Shown here in pieces: positions 12,701 to 25,800 of a stretch of 64,000 nt of DNA (the first letter of the stretch is position 1; each line of letters opens with the position of its first letter). The position numbers were made by a program, and so were the translations under genes. The DNA is from Gorsachius magnificus. Its lineage: Eukaryota; Chordata; Aves; Pelecaniformes; Ardeidae. The stretch lies in NCBI GenBank assembly GCA_034008185.1, contig CM067084.1:42669099-42733098 (forward strand), written 5' to 3'. Below the pieces are notes generated by a model that made no database searches, was not told where the DNA came from, and saw only the letters and a program-made list of their open reading frames with translations.

Positions 12701-15244
12701 TCAGACTTTTGGAAGACAGTTTTACATCAGAGACATTAGTTTTTGCACTTGGGATCGTTCCTAATACATGTATGGCAAAAATGTTGAATTAGATTGAACA
12801 TTTCCAGAATTCCAATGTATTCCCCTGTGCAGTTCTATATTTGACATCTCTTTCATTTTGTCAATAAACAATGCACTTAGATTCCAATATTAATGGAAGT
12901 AAATATTCCATGAAGTACCTCGTAGAAAGTGTAATTATATCTGGCTTTGAAGAGCTTTGCTTCATGTGTCTATAATGCTTTTATTTCTTAAAAAGTAACT
13001 CTGCAGATATAGTGACTTTCAGGGAAGGCTGTTGCCAGTTAAAAAGAAAAAAAAAAGATAAAATTTAAAAGCTTGACATCTGCTGATTTGCATTGCAGTG
13101 TAATGTGACACTGCCAGTACCACAGACAAAATAACTATGTTAAAAATGTTAAGGTTGCAAACTCAAGTGCTCAAAAGCATGAGGAAATACAACAGTTTAG
13201 GTCACCTGCATGATGCTAATTTGGCCCCCTTGAGTGATTACATTACGATGCAGCTTTCTTTATATTATCGTGGATGTTTTTGTTCACAGGACCTCTTGAA
13301 TCTAATCCAGCTCATACTGGAGCTAATGGAAATATTTTCATTCACTTCAGTGAGTTTCAGGCCGAGTTCCAAATGGCCATTTTTCTTCTTATTTAATCCA
13401 TATTTCTTGAAATAACATAGGTGTATATAATGACAAAGTTTATCCGGTGAATAAGACACGATCCTTGTCCTGAAAAATTTACAAAGGCCCTGTTCATAGG
13501 ATGAACTGGTGGTGATTTGTTCCCTCTGCCTAAATGGATCACTATTTTGCTTTGATTAATCCACAAAAATGTAAGTTTATTTTTATATGGACTTCATTGC
13601 TGTGCCAAAAAGAAAGGAAAAAAAAAAAGAAAAAAAGGCACTAATCAGGTTTTGTTTTGAGCAAATTAATTTATACCAAGGACAGAGACCCTTCAGCTGC
13701 AGAAGGGTGCATAGCAGTGATTGATTATGGAAAAAGTAGGAAGTAGAGCTGAGCGAACAGGTATTTTTTTGCTTTTAGGATTTGCAGATCAATTGATTAT
13801 ACAAATTATAATGATTACTGTATAAAGATAATTTTCAGTAATAAATGTCTAGCTAAAAATGGTATTTAGATGGGGTATGATCAGTCATGAAATGACAGAG
13901 TTACTGCCAAAGGTTGAGATGGGATGAGATTTGTACCAGCTATTTCTGTTAGATAAGTTCTCCAATATATCATTTTTCTTGGATTGAATATCAGCCAACT
14001 TGTCCTCATTTTGGTCCTAAATGTGGCCAGGGATTAGCTGCAATTAAATGACTCATCTCAAATTATTAGAATTGCATTTAAAGCACAGCTTCCAGGAACA
14101 AGCTTCCATTTTCCCCCCTCCATGTATATTGAGAACTAAGATGATTTAATATATCCCCATCTCACCAAAACATATCCCCTCATATACTCTTTCATATGAT
14201 TTCCATTCATTTCTACAGTGGCCTTCAGAAAAACAGGATCACACCCAATTTAGTTTCTGTCTTCCATCAGCAATTTAACTTACTGCTTGTCCTCATCCAG
14301 TAGGACTCCTCTCTCACCACTGATGTCTTCCAATAATATCCACAACAGCAGCATTCATTGTTTTAACTCTTGCATTTATTGATCCTATGGTCAAAAGAAT
14401 ATGACTGAAATGTTTACATGTATTAGGTACGTAAAATTTTATTCTTTCTTTTGGCCTTCTGAATTAGTAACATCTGTTACCGCTGATGGAAATATCCTCT
14501 GGGCCACAGAGGAATCACAGTCACATGTTGCTGCTGGAACAGCCTGTGTGAATCAGCAGTGAGATAGACTCATCACTCTGCACCTAATAGATATAACACC
14601 AAAATGGAGCCAAGACATTCCTGTCCAAAGTGGGAGGTAACGGTCTATCCTCTAGCTCGAGAAGAGAAGCTTCAAACCATTTTCCAACTGCTTGCAGCCG
14701 GACAGGCAGAGCTTACTTAGTCTGATTCAGTGCACGCTTCAAATTGTCATCAGAGCTTTATCTTGCCTGCTTAATATAAGGAATAAAGTGGTCAACAAAC
14801 TAACTATAAGAACAACAACAACAAAATGATTCAGGATATAGAGTGCACAGCATGAGAGGTCCCTGAGTCCTTGCGTTTTTCAATTCTGAAGGATGGCTTT
14901 GGAGTACTTTTCAGCATTTTTCATTCATGTCAGGTCTGAAATTTTGAAGATCTATAAAATATCACACATTACCAATGTATTAGTCATTGCCTGAGGAGGC
15001 TGCAGCAAGTAGTGAGCAAAATATTACCCTTCATGATGCTGATGCAGGAGAAACAAAAAAAAAATTTGGTTTGTAAAGGGGCAAAGTTTCTCCACCTTTG
15101 GAAAGATGACCCAGGATTTTCATAAATGGTATCCAGAATTATTGAGTACCAAATAAGTGACACAGTCTCTTACTGAAAGTAGTTCTGTTCTAAATGTAGT
15201 ATGCTTTGACCTTGATGCAAGCTAGTGATTAAGGTAGTAACCAG
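9701..15244. other. non-coding DNA, no gene recognised
   Basis: About 5.5 kb of AT-rich sequence. Open frames such as 11411-11761 on the + strand (116 codons, hydrophobic) and 11993-12391 on the - strand (132 codons) are the longest, but lack recognisable motifs and overlap frames on the other strand. Purine-rich A/G runs occur near 13030-13065 and 13610-13640, and a short AAC run at about 14811-14825. No transposon was recognised. Confidence 0.55.
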
Positions 15245-15390
15245 GTGTTTTGTTTTATGTTTGTGCAGTGCCTAGCACACACACAGCTGGAGCTTGTGAG
15301 CAGGTCAGCTACTCAGGTAAGCCACGCATACTCTCAGCCTCTGAATCAGCTAAATAGTAGAAGCATAATAAATATTTATCAGTTTGGTTT
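15245..15390 (+). repeat. possible ancient LINE/SINE 3' tail
   Basis: The stretch TTTGTGCAGTGCCTAGCACA near 15269, followed about 90 bp later by a T/A-rich end with an AATAAATATTTAT-like run, follows the order of a widespread amniote LINE2/SINE-type 3' tail (promoter-proximal part absent). The middle is too diverged to align by eye. It may be a chance resemblance around the CAGTGCCTAGCACA core. Confidence 0.35.
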
Positions 15391-15511
15391 AAAAAAATTG
15401 AAGTTGGAAGGCTGTGTGGAGGGAAGTCTGTGGTAGATTGGACCTTTGACAGCGAAGACACCTTTTTGTGCAAACTAGCTTATGTAGATCGCAGATGACC
15501 AGTAAGAGGAG

Positions 15512-15527
15512 ATATATATATATATAT
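15512..15527 (+). repeat. (AT)8 microsatellite
   Basis: Eight perfect AT dinucleotides, self-complementary and therefore able to breathe or extrude. The length is ordinary for a vertebrate genome. It is followed by TTTCAG and normal AT-rich sequence. Confidence 0.9.
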
Positions 15528-16998
15528 TTCAGACTTAATTTATAGAGAGTCTCTATTTCTGTGCAAAGCTTTAAGTGTGTTATATTAACTTAACAGAATC
15601 AATAAAATATTATGGTCTCCAAACAGATTGATGAATGATTTTTCTAGTGCCTTCCAGCCCTATATGTGCAGCAACCCTATCTGTGCCATATGTATGTACT
15701 TGTACAAACAGATTTCCTCATTTTGCTTGGTACATATAATAATTTTTAGTTAATTCTGTAACTACTTTTTTATATTCTTCTTCCACCTCTCTTTCTTTCT
15801 ACCATTCTCCTGTATTTATCTGAAATGCAATTATTCTGGGTGGAGAACCTCCAGAATGTATAAAAAAAACTTAAAAAAATCTGAATTTGATCAAGCCAAA
15901 TTGATTACCTAATTACCATAAAGCACAATACATGGCTTTTTGTAATATCATTTGTACTGCAGAGAAGAAAAGGCTCCAAGAATATAGAAGTCCAGTTCTC
16001 AGGTCTCTGAGTCAATGTAGCAAAACTAGATTGTATCCCTGGTTCTTCACATACTTGCACTGATTTGCCCTTGCTATTATCTCTTGAGCCATATCATAGC
16101 AACATATTTTGCATGGCAGTAAATTATCACAAATGGAGAGATGCGATGTATGGCTAAAAATAATGCCCGTATTTTGCACAGCTGCAGAGTTTTAACTGAA
16201 AAGCTTAAGCAGCTCCTCAGAAAGTCACACCATCTGATCTGTAAGGTGCTATCTACCTTTGTTTTCAGTGGGACTTGAGGCCATACGGTCCCCCAGAGAC
16301 CTGACACCTATGGAGTATATTATAGAAGTCAAGTAACTGACATGTGATAGTGTGGTTCATCCAATAAGGAACGGATTGTTTAAAACAGACACAGTGGAGT
16401 GAGTAACTAGCTATCGGAGACAGTTTTGACATAGAGCCATAAAGTGGGAAGCGGCGTGCTGTTTTAGCAGGCATTAATGCAGCAGACAGACCTTCCTAAT
16501 GATCTATAAATAAAACAGAAAAAATGTCTTCCTGGCTTAAGTGAATTATCGTTGCCATTAAAGATGATAGCATGACATGGGAGGAAAGGTAGTGCTACTT
16601 CTTTAAAATGGAGTGTTCCTCCCGCACACTCGTTATTAACTCCAGCTAGAAACTGGAGTAACACAAACACAACCTTCTTCTGTCCAGGTTTGACATTACA
16701 CCCACACAAAAGGAAAAGAGCTTTTCTCCTGAAAACAACCAGGCAGCCCCTGTACTACTTGCGGTTGTTCTTTCCCCAACATTAGTTGCAAATAGGAAAA
16801 CTTTCATACAAGTATCTGCCTCTATCTGTACTTGCTTTCTAGTAGGAACTGTGGTTCCAGGGCGTTGGGAGCAGAACAGACAAGAAGTTTTTATAATTTA
16901 TTAACCTTTAACAATAAAATGGCTGGCAGTTTGCTTTCTTGTTTTGGCTTAAAAATATGTCCTTGAAGTCATCTCATCTCAGCTGAAATAAGGAATTT
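15528..16998. other. non-coding DNA, no gene recognised
   Basis: About 1.5 kb of AT-rich sequence. Three short reverse-strand frames at 16077-16709 (69-81 codons) sit close together but in different phases, without splice signals joining them convincingly and without recognisable protein motifs. Confidence 0.5.
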
Positions 16999-17175
16999 AA
17001 TCATATGATCGTAAGCCTTTGGAGGGTGCATCATGAGGCATCTAGAGTAATCTCCTGCTGAAAGATCAGACCAGGTTACTCAGCGTTTATCCAGTTGGGT
17101 TTTGAAAACCTTCAGTGATGGATTCTGCACAACCTCTTCGGGAAACCTGGTCCAAAACACGTGACTGCTTATGGC
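16999..17175 (-). mobile_element. CR1 LINE 3' fragment, reverse strand
   Basis: Read on the reverse strand, this segment follows the end of CR1 ORF2 and its 3' untranslated region. It encodes a stretch close to PEEVVQNPSLKVFKTQLDK, matching the family block usually written REVVxxPSLxxFKxxLD. It is followed by a terminator and then the CR1 3' tail (a ggagattactctagatgcc-like stretch), ending near an AATCATATGAT remnant of the 8-bp repeat array. Divergence is considerable, so this is an older copy than the one at 20.3 kb. It is 5'-truncated and non-coding. Confidence 0.82.
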
Positions 17176-20100
17176 CGGCAGGGGTGTGTGTTTTTGAGTA
17201 TTTCTTGAATATGAGATAGAAGGTAGGAATAATCTCTTTGCCTTCCTTATTGCTAAGCAGTGTGATCAGGTTGTTATGGACAAATGGCTCTGTAAGACTG
17301 AGGATGGTGAGTTTTAAAGGCCTGTACAACTGGAATTTTCATCTGGATCTGAACATGTCTTTGTATGGGGCCACATTTATTTCTTTTTATATCAGAATGT
17401 GGTGGGACACTATGTTTCTAATAACTTTCAACCTAGTTTGCATCAGCCATGAGAACAGTTGCTGAGATCTCTAGAACATGTGGAGTAACCGTGTACCGCA
17501 CTGCTTGTACCCATGCTGCTGAAGCATCATGGCTTGATCGTGGCTGAGAGAAGACAGGTGAATTTGCTTTTGCTTACACTCCCTTCCTGATGGCATTATT
17601 AGCCTTCATTCAAGCACCATGAAATCTACCAAAACCATTACTTTATCTCTACTCCAACCCTTTCTGCCCTCCTGTGTTTCTTTTCTCCTTTGTCTTTTCT
17701 AAAAAGCATATCTGCAATTTAGAGATAGAAAAGGGGGAGGTGTGCTTGGTGGGTTTGTGATACACAGATCCTCTAGTCAAAATCGCTCTCTTAGGACTTG
17801 GATTCAGAAACTTAGATTTGGTTTTCATACTGTCCGTTGCAGGCCAGAAGCACACACAAAAGAAAAAAAAGTTTTTTCATTTACTGGAGCTATATTCCCT
17901 TCAGTACTTAAAAAGCTTAAACAATCTCTCAAGAAGTTCTGAAGGTGCCACTATACGATGTTCTGAGTGCCAGCAGATGTACCCCTAGGCATCAGCTCAC
18001 GTCCTCTGCTGTCTACATTCTCCTGGTTCATTATACCACGTGGTTGCCGAGTTTTCTACCTGGGATAGGACACCTGTGTTGCTTGTCTACTTTGAAAAAA
18101 ATCTGTTTTCCTAGTATTTATATGTGTACATTACTCTCTTAATTGTAATCAGATACAGAAAGCTCAAAGTGATGCATTTAAATAGATCAAAATGTAAGAT
18201 CTTGGATCGGGTATTTAAAAAAGATTGTTAAAATACCCCAATCATTTTCATGTTTGTGGCTCTAAAACTTAATTTCATAATTCAAAATGCTGGGGATTTT
18301 CTTAATTTGAAAAATATGGATAAAAAAATTTCCCTTGTCTTAGGCATGCTTTCTTAACCTAGAGATCAGTTCAGTAAATCATATGAAGTGCCCCTCAGCA
18401 CTTTTCTGACATTTTACAGTGCTTCATTACTGCAGATAAATGTAGTTATAGTTCACATAATACGAACCCAGAATTCTTGTACAGGTACTTAATTGAAGCG
18501 GATAAATTTTTACGCAGCAGTACTTTGTTCCTCCTAAATCTTTAGTAGTCCATGGGTAATAATATAAGTAGTAGTAGTGTTAGGTAAACTTTTTTAATGA
18601 AAAGAAAAAATACTGCAGTTTGGTTTGTGTTTTCAGTGTCTGACAATGAATGAAATGAAGGAGGCTTATATTCCAAGGAATTATAAAGGGTTAAAAAAAC
18701 ATAGAACTCCATAAAGAAACAACGTTTGTAAGTTTTATTGTTAAATCAGCCATTTCTTTGCTGACCAATAAAATGGAAAATGTGTGCTTTTATAGGTTTA
18801 TAAAAAAGGCAAACCCTAGTTGCATGAAAAATAACTTTCACCGATTGAGTACAGGTGGCGACTTGTTTAAACTCTGAAGATGTAAAGGCTTAGTATGTAT
18901 GACTGAAAAAGGGAACATGGCACAATAAAAAGTCTTCCTTTCTTTACTCATCAATCCTTTGGGTATTCCATGTCAAATAAATGTTACAACAATTTACAGT
19001 AAAAGTATACAGTGGAAGTGCCAACGTTAACACTTCTTAGGATTGGACAGGGTCCAAATTTTTCTCACCAATATTTAATGTGAAGTAAAATGTCTTTTCC
19101 ATTGGAAGTGTCAGCTGTAACATGCTTTCCTATATTTGGCAACATGCTCATGTGAAGTATCAAGTCAAATGCACATGATGTTCTTTTTATTTCAGCTATG
19201 ATAAATTGTGTTCATTTGTTTAAGTGCAAGTGGCAGTTTTAGTGTTCCTACTATAAATTATGGTTAGCTTCTATTGACATGCTGTATTAAACTTAAGAAA
19301 AACAAATTACACTTCACCCATTTTAATTGACTAAATGTGTCAAAAACACAATAAGTATAACATGAAGGGTCAGAGTCTCAGACTTCACCATAATGGGTGT
19401 CATGGCAAGGATCCAGCTTTTTGTACATTTCATTTTTCATAAAGTTTTAGTGTAAGGCATACATTTAACATTCACTTCCACTTCAGATTTGTAGCTTTAA
19501 AAAAAATCTCATGTTCTGTTCCCATTGCACTCACTCCAATATTGTTAAAAGTTCCCCCTCTTATTCTTTTTTTTTTTAAGGTGATAGTTGTGATGATTAT
19601 TGATTATCTGCTATAAACAAAAGATTTCAAAATTGACTCTGGTATCTGAAGGAATGAATCCATGATTTATGTGGTACAAACGGATTTGTGTCAAGACCCA
19701 TGCCTGAGACCATGGTTAGGAATCCCTGAGACTACTTTTCTAAATAGAGGAGCGTGGTTGAGTGCCAGATGAAACTTGGCATGCCTCATTCCCAGAGGAT
19801 TTGAACGGGGCCTGTCATTTTTAATGCATGCGTTTCATGCTAAAGAATTGAGGTCTATTTTTATCTTTTGGAAATCTTTACCTGCTTTCTGGATTTTAAC
19901 AAGTGAAAATTAAGGAAAACCACTAAGAGATGGTATGAGTATTGGCAAAATGCCCCTAAGCATTGAAATACTTTGACGGAGTTCAAGCCATTTGAATGTC
20001 TCAGTATGGATTCATTCTAATGAATGATGAAAAAGGGATCAGTGCTTGTTACAAGTGCCAGAATATTTTTTTCTTTCTGCTCTTGTAATTGCATTAAGCC

Positions 20101-20283
20101 TAAACCCACTGAAAGGCTTTTGCTCTCAGCCTGAACCTCTGCCTGGTTAGCTGTAGCAAGGTGGACTTGGAGAGCAGAGGGGCTCAGATTGCACATAGGA
20201 GTTCCAGCAGGGTTTATCAACTCTCATGGTTTTCCAGAAAATCCTTTCGACAATGTCATCTGCCAGTGGGCATCATGAAGGAT
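17176..20283. other. non-coding DNA, AT-rich quiet block
   Basis: About 3.1 kb without recognised genes or repeats. The part from roughly 18160 to 19540 is very AT-rich and CpG-poor, with no open frame of note and many ATTA/TAAT cores. Two loosely similar motifs of the form GGAAGTGYCA lie near 19013 and 19103. Such blocks are sometimes conserved enhancers, but that cannot be seen from one sequence. Confidence 0.45.
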
Positions 20284-20694
20284 GAAGTGTCATCTTATGA
20301 GTGGCTGAGGGAACTGGGGTTGTTTAGCCTGGAGAGAAGGAGGCTCAGGTGAGATCTTATTGCTCTCTACAACTACCTGAAAGGAGGTTGTAGTGAGGTG
20401 GGTGTCAGTCTCTTCTCCCAAGTAACAAGCAATAGGATGAGAAGAAATGGCTTCAAGCTGCATCAGGGGATGTTTGGATTAGATATTAGGAAAAATTTCT
20501 TCACCGAAAAGCTTGTCAAGCATTGGAACAGGCTGCCCAGGGAAGTGGTGGAGTCCCCATCCCTGGAGGTATTTAAAAGATGGGTAGATGTGGTGCTTAG
20601 GGACATGGTTTAGTGGTGGACTTGGCAGTGCCAGGTTTGTGATTGGAACTGATGATCTTGGAGGCCTTTTCCAACCTAAACGATTCTATGATTT
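20284..20694 (+). mobile_element. CR1 LINE, 5'-truncated 3' end, well preserved
   Basis: This is the C-terminal end of CR1 ORF2 plus its 3' untranslated region. The translation reads through [13 protein letters not shown], an in-frame TGA at 20350-20352, then [39 protein letters not shown] and RDMV, with the natural stop at 20611-20613. The 3' untranslated part ends in the CR1-specific block and one TTCTATGA unit (20684-20691). A single internal stop in about 110 codons and near-family-typical wording indicate a comparatively young copy. It is 5'-truncated, as usual for CR1, so it cannot encode endonuclease or the reverse-transcriptase core. Confidence 0.95.
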
Positions 20695-21480
20695 TGTCAA
20701 GAGGATGTCGTGTGCTACCAGATACTGTCAGGCCAAACCCACACAAACAGCACCACTCGCTTATTTTGTACGTCTGCAGCTTGTGTCCTCCTGCGATGGC
20801 TAAGTAGCGGCTGGCAAAGCCTTTGCTTGTTCCTGCTTGCTGTTGGTACAACAGCATTCCCCTCACCTGTGCAGCAGCAGAGCCTGACTGTGATGCCAGT
20901 GGTAAAGATGGGTCCAGATGTACATTGACATTATCCAAAAACAGAAAGCAAAATTTTCAGCTGTAACAGGTGTGTTTTTAACCTGACACTTCTCCACCTT
21001 TGGGAAATTTGATGAGATAGATATATGATCTCCGTCCTTGTTAACAAAGAATTGACAGGAGCCAGAGAACCCGGTTAACCCTAACGGGAGCTATTTGGAG
21101 GCAGTTCAGTTGATTTCTATTTCCCTTCAGGAGGGTAGCAGCTGGGAGCAGGTCCCTCACCCTGAGGGTGATGCTTGTCTCTGTCTCTGCGCGGGACAGG
21201 AATGAAGAAGAATGCTGGTCTGCCAGCATGACTGCTGCAAGGGTGGCCGCAAAAGTGTGAGCAAAGAGCAAGGAGCTCTAAGAGGAGTCCAGGAGGGACC
21301 TGAGCCTTGAGCCTGTGGTAGACATCCAAGTCCAAATCCTGCTGGAAGGATTCCAGTGAGGGGACTGGGCCTTGTCACTCTGAAAGAGTGATTTATTCTC
21401 ATATTTGCGGCCTTCTCCGCTTGCGCTGAACAACAGAGTCCTTCACCCACAGGTTTCATAGTTGTATCCTGTTGTAGGCA
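20695..21480. other. GC-raised segment, no gene recognised
   Basis: After the CR1 end the sequence stays richer in G and C than the window average, most clearly at 21100-21470. Several overlapping frames exist on both strands (for example 100 codons on the - strand at 21157-21459), in all phases, which is typical of GC-rich non-coding DNA. I recognise no protein family and no repeat family. Confidence 0.4.
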
Positions 21481-22810
21481 GTTCTACAACAGATAGGGTA
21501 GTTCTTAGCATGCAGCACATGGAACATTTCTTTACTTTTGAATTTCTGATGCAAACGTTTGCTCTTTTATTGAGAGGCACCCTGCTGTATCCACATAACT
21601 AGAAAGCGTTAATGTGGGCGTCTTCTGTTTCAAGGTAAATTTTATTTGCTTTTGGGGTTTTTATGATCCTGTCACAACTTAAGTAACTAGTTTCATAAAG
21701 GTATTTTTAGCTACCAGAGAAGGCTATGCATTCCTCAAGACTGAAAACACATCAGCTGGGATCATATATATACACCATCCCAAAGGGAACTTAAAACTTT
21801 CTTCATGATAGACTAAAGGACAAAAACTCTCCAAAAGTTGTAGTTCAGTAGGTAGGAAACCTAGCTAACTCTGTGCGTATTGTCAACAGAACAGGCTGTG
21901 CTGTCTGTAGCTCCATTTTCATGCCACTTTCAATGTAGAATCAAAGAATATGCTGTTTTCAATAGGAATTTGCCAAACTAACTGTGCAGAATTCTTCTTT
22001 GTTGCTGGTTTTTTTTTTTTTACCTTTGGTGGAATATTTCTCTTTTGAGTATTTGCTCTATCAGAAAAAAAAAAAAAAAAAGAAAAATGGTTACTGAGAA
22101 TCTCTGCTGTACCCAACCCACGCAGCCTTAAAATTTGGAAAATTATTCCATCTGCTGTTCAGCAAGTGCCTTTTACTGGATCTCTAGTGATATAGTTAAA
22201 CTTGGCCAAGTTAAATACATTGAACACCTTCCACCCCAGCAACAGCATCAAAGAGATGCTATCTGCTGGGACCCCCCTTTAGAATTTAGCAGCTAATTTG
22301 TTGAGCATTTCATTGGGGCTGACCATGCTCCAGCCCAGAGCTGGCAGGCTGACAGGTTTCCCTGGAACTGCAGATTCTGGCTGTTGTGGGACAATGTGAT
22401 GCTGAGCATGGGGACTTGAAGCAGAGCCTACCTCACTGGTTTTCCTCTCGTTCATACTGAGGCAGTATGAAGGAAAAAGAAGAAATTTCACTGTAATGAA
22501 AAGGAGAACCGATCTGGGATTGTGTATAGTATAATAGACTGCAAAGGCAGAGAGACCAGGACTGGGAGCTGATACTGTAAGAAAACATTTTAATTTTTCT
22601 ACTGTATAGTTAAAGTTTATTTAATAATGCACGAGCAATAAAACAACAAAATAAAGGTTTGTACAGGGCAATTGAACTCTGGTGATTCCTATCTTCTGGT
22701 GCTTCATCTTGCTTTAAGCATTCCTTTAAAGTTTCTTTTGTATCTATTTTATATTTTACCTTATTGTGGCTATGTACAACTAAAGTTTGCCATTTATTGT
22801 CATAAGAAGG
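21481..22810. other. non-coding DNA with T and A homopolymers
   Basis: AT-rich sequence. A T run (about 22009-22021) and a run of 17 A (22065-22081) lie about 45 bp apart and could pair as an imperfect hairpin. Otherwise nothing recognisable. Confidence 0.6.
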
Positions 22811-22828
22811 TATAATATTAATATTATA
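22811..22828. repeat. perfect 18-bp AT palindrome
   Basis: TATAATATTAATATTATA reads identically on both strands (9 bp each arm, no spacer). It is composed only of A and T and lies in a longer AT-only neighbourhood. It may extrude a cruciform but has no recognised role. Confidence 0.95.
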
Positions 22829-25800
22829 TTATAGTGCAATTATAATAACACAATAAATAATATGGCAGTTGAGCTTATGACAGATATAGAGAGGAGCTCC
22901 AGGTCCATGTGGCTCCTGCAGTCTTTCATAAATTTGACCAGAAGATTTCTAAAGGACAGAAAGAGATACTTACCTGAAAGATCATTCCCAACTTACAGTA
23001 GAAAGACAACTCAGGAAACATCAGGAACAACCATTGAAGCTAAATGAAACTGCTGACCTAGGAGATAGGAGAGATGACAATGACTAAAATTAGTCAATTT
23101 TTTTTCAAAACCATCAGCTGATTGAAGCATAATTGTCTTAAATGTTGCTTTGCAGAAAATTTGCTTTATTTCTGCCTCTCAAGTTTGGAAACAATTTGAA
23201 TCTAATTTTGATAGTAATTATTTTTTATCATCTTGACCTTTGAAAAGCTAAGCCTACAGGTATATATGGGATACCTTAATAGTTTTTGAAATCTTAAAAA
23301 TCCAGTTTTAGTTGTTCATTGAATGGACATTGGGGAAAATTGAAAATACATATATACCTATTTATTTTGAAAAAGAACTTGCTTTATGATACTCTTAGTG
23401 ACAACACTACCTTACAGAAGCCTTTGCCCTTCAAAAAACCACAGTACTACAAAAAAAGTCTTATCTGACTACAGCAACCAAGTGACAGTAAGATAGAGAT
23501 TTACACAATCCAGCTCTTACAGAGAAACATCGGTGTCTCGAACACTCAAAAAAATTATTTTGACAATTCAGCGTGAAAGAAACATGACAAAATTGTCAGT
23601 GCCACTGGAGCTCTCTCTGAAAGTGATAGTACAGACTTCCACAGCTCTCTTTCACCTCAAGGTTAAAGGCAAAACCCAGTTGGATTTGACTGAAGTCAAA
23701 GTCCTGCTGTTTTTAATATAACCACATGACTATCTCACGCCTTCCACTATAAAATTCTTGAAAATATTCTGTGTTGTTACCTAGGTGTTTTTAGAGGTCT
23801 CTCTCCTGAGTTTACCCTGAGAAACACTCCACTGTACTTATTGCTGCTTATCATGACTGTGAATCCGTATCACATACACCCCTTGCCATTCTTTTGCATT
23901 GTATGCTATAGCACAGTGTTTTTTATTGCTGTCTGTTATTTAATAAATAATGCCAATCAACCAGTACCCTATCCGAATCCTTACTGCTAAACTTTGTTCA
24001 TCACAGTAAGGTATTTGCTGGTTCCTCACCCAATTATCAACTGATTTCAACTGAGTCTTTTTATACTATAGCACCTTCTTAGGTTTTGGGTTTTTTTTTC
24101 TCTACATCCAGTTGCTTCTGTCCTCATGGCAGCATGGGGTCCAGCCCTTTTGGAAATTCATCAATGAAATTTTACCATAATGCACCTGTACAGACATGAC
24201 CAATGCATCTGAGATTTATCAGGGATTGGTAGACAGAAAGAGACTACTCCAAACCCATGAGCCTCTTCCACATTTCTGGGAAACGCTTTTCCCCAATAAG
24301 CTTACACCACTAAAACCCCAAACACAGATCAACAGTAATGAATGATCTTCATTCACTCAAATAATCATCCTACAGAAGGAGCCACTTCAAGATCTGTGAG
24401 GTATGAGAAGCTTTTACAAGCATTTGTATTGAATTAGTAAGTGGTTTATTATAGAAAGAAGACTCAAGGTTTTTCTTATTATGTGTGTTATTATCAATTT
24501 ACAGAGTACCGCAGTGCTAAACATCATGGATAGAGACAGTTCTTGCTCCAAAGAATTGACTAGAATGAGCTGGAAACATTTTCCTCCTTGAGATATGTGC
24601 CACTTGAGGGAAATTCATGAAGTTTGGAGGTATTTGTTGCTGAAAGCAGAACAAAGAGAATTTAACAGGTTTGGTAAGTATGAATAAGGGAGCGCTGTAG
24701 GTATGGTTGGGCTAATACACAGATGTGCCTTGTGGCAGTGTTCACAGCAGACAGCTCCCATAAGATTGCCTGGAAAGTGGACCTCAGACCTTGCAGGTTG
24801 GAAACATTCACATGGATGGAGGGATGCGTAAACCTTATATATGCGCTCAGCATCCAGGAGCACACAAGATAGGTTTTCCAATCTATCCAACTGGGGTTGC
24901 TCTGCTCTGGGAAGAGTTATGTGGCTTAATAGGGTGACATATAGAGATATCAAAGCCAGTTCATTTTGGTATGGCTACTAGACATTGCCCTGGGGAACTG
25001 GACATCCCAAATTTTTATGGGAAAGCCCCAGTGGGAACATGGGTTCGTGTGCCATGCAGTTGATCTGCTTAGATATAGCGGTCATTTGCTCTCAATTTCC
25101 AGATGTTCAACAGCTCAGTTGAGCTATTTCTTTTTTTTTTCAGAGTATCAGATGTCCAGAAAGCAGAAACAAACATCCAAAATCTTCCTCAATGAAATAA
25201 AATTTCCAAACTGAAAAGGAGGACTTGTCCACAGAAAAAAAATTTTGATATCCCAGTTTATGGTAGATACATCTTTACATAAGAATACATATTGGATGGG
25301 GTGGTGACTTGAACTAGATATTCAGGGCTTCAGGTTCTTTCCTCACTGAAAGCTATCAAGGACCTGAAAGCTTTTTGACAAAATCTGGCACAGTGCCACA
25401 AAATTTCAGTTTTGATAAACTGCTGTCTTTCTAGTAAAACACGGTTTCATTGGAAAATTACTGACTCACTAGATTTATCTAAACAGATGCTGACAATATG
25501 GTTCAAACATACAGGATACATAGGAAGACAGAGCAAATTTCAATTTGTATTTGGACTCCAATCCTGCCCTAAGAAATGTGTAGCCTCACTCCTGAGCACT
25601 GGTGAAGCCTTGATGTGGGATTGGGGTCATAGTCGTGGTCAGTTATGATTGAAATTCTTCCCAGAAGAAATTTGTAGGGCCTCGGCATAATTCTGCCATC
25701 ACATTCTCACCTCTGCAGTGTGAGCGAAGGTATTCAGCATGCGTCTTTTACCATATCTGCCCGGGCCGCAGACATGACAGTGTAGCTGGCAAAGTTGCAG

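Noticed and set aside
22009..22081. T run and A run as a hairpin or transposon terminus
   Set aside because: Pairing would be only homopolymer T:A with a 40+ nt loop; simple-sequence explanation suffices.
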